In this document: in pieces, positions 1 to 11,900 of the stretch | How positions within the stretch are numbered: the first letter of the stretch is position 1 | Layout of the letters: every line of letters starts with the position of its first letter | Assembly (NCBI RefSeq): GCF_901709675.1 | Contig: NC_051101.1 | Coordinates: 7,088,501 to 7,152,500, forward strand | Origin: Syngnathus acus | Taxonomy: Eukaryota; Chordata; Actinopteri; Syngnathiformes; Syngnathidae | Length of the DNA stretch: 64,000 bases | Reading direction: 5' to 3' | Notes under the pieces: model-generated | What the model was told of the DNA's origin: nothing | The model's input: only the letters and a program-made list of their open reading frames with translations | The model's database searches: none | Program-made: the position numbers and the translations under genes

Positions 1-640
1 TCAATTTTTGCATCATTAGCAAACTGCCAATCAAACACTTTCCATTCTTGGTTATTTTTCTCACCTGGCTGTAAACATGCTCTTGTTTGTTAATTAAAAT
101 ACATACATGTTAGGGTTTACAGATTAGCTTGATCGTGTGATTATGTTGGAATGTAGACTAGAATTATTAACTTTGTTTAAACCTTTTACCTTTCCTTGAC
201 TCTGAAAAGTTTAACCATTCAGTTGTTGAAACTTTCCAAATGGTGTGGAAACATGCTTGCTTAGTTAGTCAACTAAAATGCTCCACTAGTTTCTGTTTCC
301 ACAACCTTGTAAAACAATGAGCTGGGACCCTCCGCACTGATTAACCAGTTGCTGAGGTGACCACCAAACATGTCCAATGTCACCCCCACCCTGCTTGTTC
401 TCAATAAATATGCTCTTGCAAGAGGCCTGAGCCAGACCTCATTCGATCATCGCTGTACGCACAGCGACGAATGGTTCTCCATTTGCAAATGCTTAAAAAG
501 GGCATACTGTCTCCCGTGTGGTTCTTGCAAAAATAAGTTAGAGTGAGCACCACTCTAACACGAATTAAAGTAGATTGGAGTCATAAACTCTTATCACGTA
601 ACTCTGTTGTTGTTTTTTTTTCTCCTCTCATTTGTTTCAG

Positions 641-2381
641 GCAGTGCAAGGGGTCGGTCTTGCTTTCATTCTGTACAGTGAAGCCATTCAAAACATGCCC
701 CTACCTCAGTTGTGGTCAGTGTTGTACTTCCTCATGCTTCTGCTTCTGGGATTGGGCAGCATGCTGGGCAGTGTGTCCGCCATCACCACCCCACTACAAG
801 ACTTAAAAATATTGTCTAACGTTAGCGATGAGGCTTTAAACGGTAAGACCTGGATAGATGTTAGGTCAAATAGTCTAGTGGGCTAAAATGTGTTCAATCT
901 TCACATCTGCGTTTGAATTCTTTTTTTTAGAAAGTTCAATTTAATTGCTTGTATTTATTATACTTGTATTGCTTTTCAGTAACACCCCCACACTTGGATT
1001 TGGGTTAGCCTGCAGTGTGAATAATCAGGCACTAATCTTTGAATCATATGTTCTGGAGGAGGGAAACATCCAAAATAATACAGGAGTTGGTGACCTCTGT
1101 TGTAGATAGAGTGTAATCTATACCTGTTTAAACTGAAACTATTGGACCAAGGCATGGCAATGGGTTAATTGTACCTTCTGCCATCTAGTGGGAGACAATT
1201 TAACTGTTCATCATACATTGCAGGCATCAATAAATGAACTGAGAAAGGAGCAGATGCATCATTTCAGAAGTAAGGGGATAAAGTGTTGAGGAGCACGTCA
1301 ACTCTTTCAGCCAACTGCTCCTTTCCAAAGTAGAACCTGACAAAATCTGGTTGACTTAAAACAACATGCCACAAACGGTCCATTGCAATCTCAAAGTTTT
1401 TTTTTTCTTCTTCTTCAATTGTGCTGTGCATCACCTCTGTGAACTGTGTTTTCCTGTCAGGGACATTGTGTCTAATCCTGCTGCTTCTCGGCCTGGCCTT
1501 TACCACCCCATCTGGAAATTACTGGTTTATCATATTCAATGAACACGGAGCGTCTTTCTCCGTGCTCTTTATTGTCCTCGTTGAGATTGTGACTGTCAGT
1601 TACGTTTATGGTATTAAAAGGTTTGTAAGTCTCGACAATGTAACAATGATGAGAAAATTCTTGCTGAAAGGATGCTCTGCTCATTGTAGGTTTGTAAAAG
1701 ACATTGAAGACATGATTGGCCACCGTCCAAACTGGTACTTGAAGATTATGTGGGGGATAGTCAGTCCCCTTCTCCTATTAGTCCTCTTTGTCTTCTATAT
1801 TGTCACTTATATCAGAGGAGGGACACCCACCTACCAAGCATGGGACAAGGAGCTGGTAAACTTTATTATTATTATTATTATTATTACTCTATATTACTCA
1901 CCATTCTGCATACATATCAACAATTAAATAATTTTTCCACTTGAAAAAGAATAATATGCTCACATTAATATCACTCACCCACAAACCTATATTGGCTAAT
2001 TCAAAATAAAACAAATAGGGTTGACGAATGTACATTACCTTGCTTAATTCCAAAAGGTGTATCAAATCAGTCAATATACACATCTTTAATTTTACCACGA
2101 GCTACTCAATTAGTGCATTCAAAGGACAAGATGTAGATCACATACATAGAAAGTGCAAACTGATTGTGGACCATCTTGTTTTGCTCGGTGGATGCTGACC
2201 ATTAACTGTACTGTTGTTTCAGGGAAAGACAGTGTTGATGGGCTACCCTGTTTTTGGTCAAGTCTTCATTGCCATATTGTTGGTGTCTGTCGTCAGCTGT
2301 GTTCCCCTCACAGCGCTCCATGTATACTGCATGAATCGGAAATGTTCTAGTACTTTTGCAAAGAAGGCCAGATTTGGTTAG
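641..2381 (+). CDS. slc6a20: Sodium-dependent imino-acid transporter SLC6A20-like, copy 1 (3' part; 5' exons outside window)
   Basis: Last four coding exons of an SLC6 family (SIT1) transporter, which imports proline and other imino acids with Na+ and Cl- across the plasma membrane. Exons: 641-842, 1461-1620, 1690-1855, 2223-2381 (stop TAG 2379-2381). All have AG/GT borders and the first three match the lengths (202, 160, 166) of the complete copy at 5903-13999. Motifs seen: [42 protein letters not shown], and a terminal hydrophobic helix (about TM8 to TM12). The frame is intact with no disabling changes. The first seven exons are not in 1-640. In the other copy the preceding intron is about 840 bp, so they should lie just left of the window. 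An AATAAA at 2539-2544 could be the poly(A) signal. The C-terminal tail differs from copy 2 (ends KKARFG). Whether the missing 5' half exists cannot be judged here. Confidence 0.88.
1862..1888 (+). repeat. (TTA)n microsatellite shared by both duplication arms
   Basis: Short ATT/TTA tract 7 bp into the intron after the exon at 1690-1855. The mirror tract (ATA)n is at 6353-6380 at the same place in copy 2, so it was present before the duplication or was homogenised afterwards. Confidence 0.85.
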
Positions 2382-3370
2382 ATTCAAATGTATAAGGGTT
2401 AGATTCAAATGTATTCAGACTTACATTCCTCGAACCATAACCATTGTAAATTAACTTGTAAATATGTAACTATATCCTTTGCTGTCTGCAGATATGTTTC
2501 TGTTGTCAATTGCCAGGATAGTTAAAGATTAAAATAATAATAAATTAAATACAAACGAACGATTTGATGAAAGTTGGATTAATTTTTTATTACATGTATT
2601 GAGTTTGTTTCATTATTGTTGTATTAATGAGAAGGGAGATATTGGTTTTTCGACTGCAGTAAACAGGCCAGGTTGTATCATGTCAGATTTCTTATCCAAA
2701 TTAAATCATTCTCCGTTTTATCTTTTTGGGTTTAAACTTCATACACAACAGAATACATCATAATCACAAAATAACAATCCATCGTCTTTTTGTTATTTGC
2801 AATCACTGTGAGTGGGCGACGCGGACGTGCTGTAATGTTTGTAAAGTAGACAGAGCGCTCACCAGTAGTTCGTAGATTGTTTTTGCCTTTTGCAGCGTCA
2901 CTGGCAGCGTCAGGCAGCGTCACTGATTTTAGTGTCGCCTTAGTCCTCGGTGTGCGGAAATTTGAATGAAGAAGTGTCTGTGTCACCGATTATCTTGCAA
3001 ACGGACACCTGTGTGCGCGTGGACAGGGAAGGGACGGAGGAGAACGTGCTCGCACCCGATCGTGAGCGCTCACTCATGTGCGCGCTCCCATTCGTACGCG
3101 TTTCATTTCTGTGGCTCGCAGGTCCCCGCGACAGTGCCACATATGATTTTCTGACACGATGCTTTAAATCTAGACACGGGTCGGATTTGGCCCGCGAGCC
3201 GGACTTTGTGTTACATTAATAAATATGAACCACATCTACAATCATTCAGGCAGACGATGTCAAATATCAACAGATTTTAATGTGCTGTTGCATTAAATGT
3301 TTAAAAATATTGTTGAATTATAGTTTTTATTGATTCTTTTGACGCAGCTGTCAACTCAAAATTGACAAGT

Positions 3371-3499
3371 GACGTCTTTTGGCCACCCTCAGACTTGACA
3401 CATGCAATATAAGATATTTTTAAAAACTATTAAAAAACCAAAATCTACAACTAGAAAACAACCTGTGTCAAGCATGACATCTTTTGGCCACCCTCAGAC
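3371..3499 (+). repeat. Direct repeat of a 24-mer (3371-3394, 3476-3499)
   Basis: Two copies of GAC(G/A)TCTTTTGGCCACCCT followed by CAGAC, one mismatch, 105 bp apart, in the slc6a20 spacer. Confidence 0.8.
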
Positions 3500-4744
3500 C
3501 TATACACAAACACACGCACGCACGCACATATTTCTTGTCATTCATGAACAATGTAGCCATTTAGTCATGGCATAATTAATATAAAGAATATAAGAAAGAA
3601 AAAAGTGAAAGGTACTACTCTACTGGGTCTTGTACAGTATGGAAACATTTGTCCCGTTTGCCACATGGAGGCAGTAGAACCCTTTAATATCTGACAAAAA
3701 ATCCCATGTTGAAGGGAGTCGAGTGTTTTTTATTTTGTATACATGTTTTAAACTGTAAACTTCAAAAGTCAACTACATTTCAGGGCTTGGGGTCATGGTT
3801 ACGGGTTGTAGTCTTGGTCAATTAAGCTTAACGTAACAATGACATTTCTTTTTCTCCAGGCCAATAAAGAAATAAGGAAACAATATAAAGACTAAAATGC
3901 ATTGTCAACTTTATGATGTGTTTGATGTATCACAATATCTTTTTTTTTTTTTTTATATGATCGTGAGATATAAAACTTTAGCATTTGATTTGGTGTTATT
4001 TAGCCGATATAAAATATTTATTACAATGCTGAACTTGCGGAATGAATTAAAAATTCCTTTTTAAGGGGAAGGAAGATAAGACTGTGAGGAAATGGCAAGT
4101 TTATAAATGCCACATGCGATAAGCCTCAGATATTCTGGGATTTAGAGACCTGCTGGGCCCAGGTCAAACCTTTGATTCATAAAAGAATTTCTATTCTTTG
4201 AATGGAAAACTAGTTACGATTCAAAGGTCAGTGGTGAAGGAACGCAACATAACAAAATAAGGGTTACTGCAGGGCATGTTGTTAACTGAAGGCACGTTAA
4301 CTGAAATGAATACGAATATTGCAAAATCGACAAAAGTATCCAAACACACTTTTAATTCGATAAATAATAAAAATCTAGATAATGTCAGCATTAGCTACTT
4401 TAAATAATACCTAGGAGACTTGAAAATGATTTAATATTCTTGCAAGGAAGAATGTACAAATGTACAGAACTAAAAATGTGATTGCGGATTATACACAAAT
4501 CACACAATTTACATTCAGTTACATTTTGCATTTCTATTTTGCGTCATGATGGAAACATTCCGCCGTTCCCAGAATTCAAATGGTCGAGTCCTGTCAATCC
4601 TAACATCCGTTGTTATCAGGGGAACCATCTTACTATTACTAATCTTACTTTAATATTTCACCTCAAAGACAACAATTCCACTAGTTATTAAAAAGTCTTT
4701 AATCAAAACATTCAACATTCCACACAGAGAAATGAGTACAATGA

Positions 4745-5036
4745 GTGGAGGCTATTTTGTGTGTTTTGGGGTGTTCTCTTGTATTGAGGGGTGCTGGTTG
4801 GCCGCTGTTACTTTTTTTCCTTTGTCTTTTAGCTTTGATTTGCTTTGATGGCTTTTATCTTGTGCACTTTCTGACTTTCTTTGTGGCGCCATTGTGTGGC
4901 AGCCTTATGGGAGCCTATTGAGTTGCGCTCATGCCATCTGTGTGTCTTTTGTATACCCACTCTGTGGTATGGATACTGCTGGGGCCTGAATTTCCCCACC
5001 CCTGGGGATCAATAAATATTCAATCAATCAATCAAT
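4745..5036 (+). mobile_element. LINE-like 3' end with (ATCA)n tail
   Basis: The segment ends with 'gggatcaataaatattc' followed by a run of CAAT/ATCA repeats (5021-5036). It is preceded by 'ggggcctgaatttccccaccc'. A 'tttcccc...gggatcaataaa' end with a short tandem tail is typical of fish L2/Rex-type non-LTR retrotransposons. Only the 3' few hundred bases appear to be here and no reverse transcriptase is visible. The family assignment is from memory of the motif and needs a library match. Confidence 0.5.
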
Positions 5037-5902
5037 ATATACATGCTACCACTCATATTGTATTCCATGAAATAACTTTTTTTAATGGAAAATAAAATGT
5101 ATATGAGATTCCTAACATCAAGTCTTGTCTGAATATGGAGGATTAAGAACAATGTGATAATAATATTGTATATTTGACAATTTCAACAAATGACAGCTAT
5201 CTACAGTATATTTCATATTAAAACGCATAGGAGGCAATATTGTCAGTACCTAATCATACTTTACACAATAAAGGGTATTTCAAATAACACATTTATAAGA
5301 AGGAAACTACAGCAAATGTTGGGACTGTACAAACAGAATATTAATATATCATATACGTATAACAATGTACTAGTAATAATACATTAGGTGGAAACAATTT
5401 ACAATTTACAACATCAACAAATAGCAGTTTTCCAAAACAACTTTCCAGATGATTTGTATCATCTATAAATGTATAGATTTTCACTACAGTCACTGTCAAT
5501 ATTGACAATTGTGCATTCGAATTAATTTTGGACACAGGGACAGAGGGAATATTCCACTTGAACAGAATTTGGTTGGCAGGTTGCTCCAGGAAGTAATTTT
5601 AGATGCTCCAGTTGGTGCTTGAGAGCTCATCATTATGTTCCTATTTCTCCTTGCTATTCCTGCTTGTAAACAACACTGCGACGACTACATCCTTATTTCG
5701 ACTGGGAGTAATATTAGCAAGCCTACTGGATGTTTCTTCTAAAAAGGAATTACTCCTTGCTCACACAGCGGTGAGGAGTGTGGTTTTATACCCGCTGTGA
5801 CCTGTGTAAAGTGCCTTAAGAAAGAAAGAAAAAAAACGGTCGTAAAATTGGACCACATCAACAAAATTGAAAAGGTGCACTTATCATCTACACTTAGGTG
5901 CT

Positions 5903-8900
5903 CTAAGTAGATATCGTGTTGACCGATTGTCTATTCTTGATAGAATTTGATTGTTTCCTGTTCGTGCAGTACACATAGAGAGCCGTGAGGGGAACACAGC
6001 TGACGGCAGATGCCAACAGTATGGCAATGAAGACTTGACCAAAAACCGGATAGTCGGTCACCACAGTCTTTCCCTGAAAAATGGATACAATGGACATTTT
6101 TCTTTCTGCAATTTGTAACTTCATGTTGTGCAATCATCAGAACACTATTTATGTGCTAGGAGGGAATCAATGTTTACAACTTAAGGAACCAGCTCACACA
6201 ATGCAGCAAACTTTTACATGAAACTAAATACAATGCAAGCAAAGGTACACCAATTTGTATATTGTGCTGTAGCTATAAAAAGTTGGAAGCTGTAGCAAAA
6301 ACGTAATGCTCTGTGCACACATTTAAACTATTTGAGAGTTTGTAGTAAATAGAGTAATAATAATAATAATAATAATAAAGTTTACCAGCTCCTTGTTCCA
6401 TGCTTGGTAAGTAGGTGTTCCTCCTCGGATATAGTTGACAATATAGAAGACAAATAGGCATATTAGGAGAAGAGGGCTGACTATGCCCCACATGATCTTC
6501 AAGTACCAGTTTGGACGGTGGCCAAGCATGTCTTCAATATCTTTTTCAAACCTACAATAAGCAGAGCATCCTTTCAGCAAGAATTTTCTCATCATTGTTT
6601 TCTTGTTATATTGCAGCAACTAGATTGCATAAGGCATAGAGAACAATACGAACATACAGTACAAACCTTTTGAGTCCATAAAGGTAACTGACAGTCAGAA
6701 TCTCAACGAGGACAACAAAAAGCAGAGAGAAAGATGCTCCGTATTCATTAAATATGGTAAACCAATAATTTCCAGATGGGGTGGTAAAGGCCAGGCCGAG
6801 AAGCATCAGGATTAGACACAATGTCCCTGACGGGAAAACACAGTTCACAAAGGTGATGCACAGCACAAGTGAAGAGAAAAACAAAAAACACTTTGAGATT
6901 GCAATGGACCGTTTGTCTGTGAACAGTATCTTGGTGATTCCCAACTAGCAGAGAACAATAAAATGCAAATACCCTAATCCTCCCCTAATTAATCTCCAAC
7001 ATGTTTTGGGTCTTGGCCCATAAAGGTTGGGAAATACTGCCATACAGTTTGAAGTCAAGTTCTACCTCAACAAGTTAAACCCCTTTGATTGCCTTGTTTT
7101 CCACATTCTGAGCAGGTTCGATACAAAACGCGTGAGATGGCTAATCACCAGCCGGTATGCACACAAACAAACCCAGCTGGCGAGATCCAGCCCAATGATC
7201 GTCATTCAATAAAAGCTGAACTCACTATTGGCCCAACAGTGCAAGGCAGAGGTGGGTGACTCAAGTCACATGACTGGACTCACGTCAGACTCGCGTTGCC
7301 ATCGTTAGCACTTGCGACTTGCTTTGCAAAAACGTACGAAAGACTTAAACTGGCTGACTTGGCATTTACGTAAGTGACTAGACTTGACACACAAATCTGC
7401 CACTGCAATAGTTAGCCTATTTTAAATCAAGCCACAACCCCAGTTATAAGAGAGAGGATGTGCACACTTATGTCACCCACTTATCTATTGTCCGGTGTCA
7501 TGCAGAACTGTATATGACTTTTTATTACCATGAAGACCGGTATGTTCTACGCATCCTCACGAGTCTAAACACGGCGTTATGATTAATGTTGCGTTTGTGA
7601 ATGGAGAATTAAACAACAAAGTTCACCTGTTTTTACCCATTTTAGTGAGTGGCCACTTTGTTCCTTGCTGTTGACTGAAAAAGATGTCACAGTGCCTAAG
7701 GGCTCAGGTAACAGCAAATCGCAGCTCACCTGTTTTCTGGGTTTGGTCATGTGACGTTCGCAAGCTGAGCCCTTGGCATTGTGATGTCCATTACAGTTGA
7801 CAGTAAGTGGCAGTACAAGGTAAAGTGGTCAACCCCTAAGATGGATAAAAGCAGCTCAATTCATATTCCAGAAATGCAAGAGGAATCAAAATGTTGAGTT
7901 TTGTGTAGTGAGGGTGCATGTAGCCGCCACTGGCTACTTTGCATACTTTCCATGCAAACTGTTGACAAGAAACTCATGATCTCATATAATGGCGTGTACT
8001 TTTAAACACAGCATGACGCATCTCTAACCAAAACAAAAAGAAATCTGTTATGCTCTATTCGCAACTACGGGCTAACCTGAGTCAAAGTATAGTTTGTAAC
8101 TAAATTAATTTTTGGATTTGACGCTTTAAAAAGAAAAAAATAAATACCCCACTAGGCTATTTGATCCGACACAATCATTTATGTAAATAAATATCCAAGA
8201 ATTTATATCATAAGGACTGATACAGCATTTTATGTTGTGCAGCAAAACAGAGAAACCTATTTTTACAGCAGCTATTAGGTGAGTAATCCAAAATTGTATA
8301 AGTCATGTGAGTAACTAAACAATAGCCATCAATTTTTTTTTTTTTTTTTATCAAACAATATCTCTCTACCCAAGTCTTACCGTTTAACACCTCATTGCTA
8401 ACTTTGGACAGTATCTTAAAGTCTCGTAGTGGGGTGGTAATGGCAGTCAAGTTGCCCAGCATGCTGCCCAATCCCAGAAGCAGAAGCATGAAGAAGTACA
8501 ACACTGACCACAACTGAGGCAGGGGCATGTTTTGAATGGCTTCACTGTACAGAATGAAAGCGAGACCAACCCCTTCCACTGCCTGAAACAAATGAGGAGA
8601 AGAAAAAAAACAGAGTTGAGTGATAAGAGTTTATGACTCCAATCTACCTTGATTCAGACCCTAAGAAGATTGTGTATTAAGATGAACTTTACTCAAGAAA
8701 AAAAATGTAAAGAGTAACTACTGGCACGGTTCTTATCAAACAACTCTAAGTTGTGGTTGTGTATTGTAAATGATCTTTGATGCTCTCCCACCCCAGCACA
8801 ATCACGTAACAGAAGCAAATAGGACAGGATCTCATCAGAAGGGGTTTTGTACCTAAAGTTTGACGATAAAATTCTGCAACAATCTGTTTCATATACAGTA

Positions 8901-11900
8901 CACTGTACTTTGATAGCAGGTTATTTCTTGTTTAGTGCTTGTAAATTTTCTCCAAGTTTTAAGACCAGTTAAAAATTGCTATCAGCGAGAAGATTGAAAA
9001 CAAAACTGTTATCTCGATTTCCAACCCTCACGGTCCCGTCCCGTGAAAATTAGTCACTGCTCACCATTTCCCCCTCTACAGCGGGGCCAATACTGAGTGT
9101 GTCTGTTGTTACCATGACAACTGGGTGCTGAGAACGGGGATTAAGGAAGCTTCGACTTGGGAAAGTGTAGTATGAAGAAGAGGGCCTATGTTCATAGAGA
9201 CTTTAAAAGATAGATAGATACGGTGCATGCTGACCGAGATTTAGGTATGAATAATAATAATGAATACTCTCAGCAAGAATGAAAAGTGTCGGCCCAAGAG
9301 TTTGCTTGGCTGTTAATCATTCAAAAATCGACACATGCACTTGCGGAGGTGTGTTTCCTCCAATCGACTTCTAACTTTTACAGGCACTAACCATGCATTG
9401 ATAAAAACAAAGCGTTTATTGTGCACTCATGCAAGAGGAGTAGAATGATAAAGACCTTACCGTGTCTAGTTCATCATTTAGGTCACAGGCTTCCAGTTTA
9501 TTGCCAAGTTCAGCAAACTGCTCCGGGTATGTTGCATTGAGTGTCTTAATCCAGTCAAACACATTGTTTATGTTGATAGTGTCCTCCGCCAAATCAAAAG
9601 TATTTAGCAGCAAAATGCGTGTCCTGGAAGAAACGACACGAGTACTGTCACTCTTTAAATACAGACATTTGACAAGTACTAAGCAGTAACACTCCTAAGA
9701 CTAATTAATGAATATTTGGCTACACTCACTACATTTGGATCATCAATCATAGACAAGGATGAGCAAGACATCCACTCACCTCTCCAGGCAGTTCTCATAG
9801 TTAACTGTGGCTTTAAAGCCATAAATGGAAAAGGTGACAATGGAAGCAAAGATTGAAGTTCCACTGTTGATGAGTGAGACGATGAAGGCCTGTTTCTCAA
9901 AGTTGTTGTTGTATTGATTGTAGCTGGAAAACGCTATGAGCGACCCAAATCCCAAACCCAGAGAAAAAAAAATCTGAGTAGCAGCATTTATCCATGCAGT
10001 GGGATTGGCCAGTTCTTCCATCTGAAATCATGTAAACATCGTCAACATTCAAACACAAAGTAAAAACATACATATCAAATGATGGCATTATTAATCCATG
10101 CTTACCTTAGGCGTGAACATGTACTTGATACCATAGATGGCACCAGGAAGAGTCAAACCCCGGATGAGGTAAATCATGAGGACCACATAAGGAAATGTGG
10201 CAGTGAAGTAAACCACCTGCAGACAGTCAAACAACAAATTTTCATGGAGTGAAATCTTTGAAGAAGTAATTCTGTGCTCTTTTTGTCTTGGTTTGGAGCT
10301 TCATACAGAAAATATTCCAAAAGAAGGACCCGTCTTAACAAGGTGTATGTAGAGAAGAAGAATGTGGAAAAAGAAGACTACAATGGAGAACATTTAAATT
10401 AGACGACTCATGTTTATTCAATCGTGTCAGCGGTTCTTATCAAAGGCTGAGCAATTACTATATTTTTGTTTTACAGTATCTCACTGCTATGATTGCACTT
10501 GAGGTGTGGCTGCAAACTTCTCTTACCTTCCCAGATGATTTTACTCCATGGATAATAAAGAGGTAGGTGATCACCCAGGCCAGCAGGAGACACAAAGCCT
10601 GACCTGTGTGGATGCCTCCATTCTCTTCAATCGAAGAAGACGTGTTCAGTGTTTCTCTAAAAAAGAAGTATTGGGTCGACGAAGCCTTTTGGCACTCTTC
10701 TACAAGTCCGGTCTGGTTGGAATTAACGGGACAGTCTGACCAGGGCAGGACAGACTGTGAATGTAAACCAATGAAAGTCATCCGAAAGGAATGAATGAGC
10801 TCAGAAATTCATACAGAGTGTATTTATTATAGCTCACTTGAAATGAGTGAAAGAGGTACCAGAAGCTCCATGCATTGATAATGTTGTAGTAGAGGCAAAG
10901 ATACACGGATGCTACAACACTCGCAAGACCTGAAATCAGAGATTTAAGATGAAAATTGTTTCTGTGCTTATTTTTTAGATGTCTCCGGTTGACATCATGT
11001 AATTTCCCCGAGACGATTGCTAGAAGTGAGGATAACCCCTTGAAACAAACATCAACAGACATTACTACCGTGATTGGTTAGATGCGGAGGGCAAAGTTCA
11101 TAAATATGCACGTGTTCATGACAATAAAGATGATTCATTGCTAAAGGGTAATCAATGCTACCTGGGCGGACTTCATCATACAGTGAGCAGAGCAGTTGTC
11201 TAAAAGTGTTGTCATCCATGTTCTTATTGTATCTCCACATGCACGTGTCTGACATGGCTCCTACCCAAAATATATTCTGGCTGGTAATGAGGTATATGTC
11301 GTATCAGAGTATTTTTACAAGTACTGCTATTGTACAGTATCAGCATCAGCATCGCTACTGGTACTGTTATCAGTGCATTCCTAATCTAAATCAATTTCTC
11401 CCTTTTGCATCGGTCTCTAAAATGGAACTTCCAAAGTCCTGCAATTGGGAGTTTAACAATAATTTCAGGAGAAATAATATTGGAGGTTGAATCATCAGGT
11501 CAGGCATACGCAAATCTTACATGACTTCAATATACAGTATTTGATTAAATTTAAGTTTAGTAAGCATCTTAACAATTCACTACATAAGGCTGGCGTTTTT
11601 TTGTTATTTGTGTGATTCTACTTCCTAATGACGACAAGGAGGAAAAATGTGATGATGGCCATTGAACCCAAAAAGGTTACAAAACAGGAGAGTGATACAC
11701 TCTACACTGGGTGCTTTGTACAATAGTTCTTGTAACAAAAAGTTAAAATGGTATGCACATGCAGTTATCCACCTTTTGCAAGATCACTACAAATCCAAAT
11801 TAAGGGCATATATTGTTGTGTTTTACCGTCAGCCTACAGAACTCACGAAGTTGGTTATTTAGTTGTGTATCATCTCTAAATGTTGTTTTGAGGACTTACC

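Larger units (their letters stand above)
560..2390 (+). repeat. Left arm of inverted slc6a20 duplication
   Basis: This arm matches, in reverse complement, sequence between about 5900 and 8650. Similarity covers the four 3' exons and also non-coding flanks: the stretch before exon 641 (agtttatgactcc-like and T-rich tract), the 75 bp before the 1461 acceptor, nearly all of the intron at 1621-1689, and the (TTA)n tract just after 1855. Introns differ in size between arms (618 versus 1554 bp for the large one), so the arms are not identical. Extent was judged by eye. Confidence 0.75.
2382..5902. other. Spacer between the tail-to-tail slc6a20 copies; no gene recognised
   Basis: About 3.5 kb of mostly AT-rich sequence holding the two 3' UTRs. 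It contains a CpG-dense patch (2810-3225), a duplicated 24-mer (3371-3394 and 3476-3499), a CA/CG-rich simple stretch near 3510-3530, a T-run near 3940-3955 and a LINE-like 3' end (4745-5036). Short ORFs in it resemble nothing I know and have no splice context. Confidence 0.7.
5900..8650 (-). repeat. Right arm of inverted slc6a20 duplication
   Basis: Reverse-complement partner of 560-2390 (see there). This arm is longer because intron 8 (6827-8380) carries extra repetitive sequence, including segments at about 7235-7400 and 7430-7860 that have no counterpart in the left arm. Confidence 0.75.

Noticed and set aside
1856-1927. Apparent extension of slc6a20 copy 1 exon into a run of isoleucines and tyrosines
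   Set aside because: This is translation of the (TTA)n microsatellite just after the GTAAAC donor, not protein.
2950-3219. 89-codon ORF in the slc6a20 spacer
   Set aside because: It lies in CpG-rich sequence, where ORFs of this size arise by chance. Overlapping ORFs occur on both strands and there is no family resemblance or splice context.
8208-8591. 127-codon ORF on the minus strand running past the slc6a20 exon 8 end
   Set aside because: Only 8582-8381 is conserved. The rest is read-through into intron 8 after a good GTAAGA donor, and copy 1 diverges at the same point.
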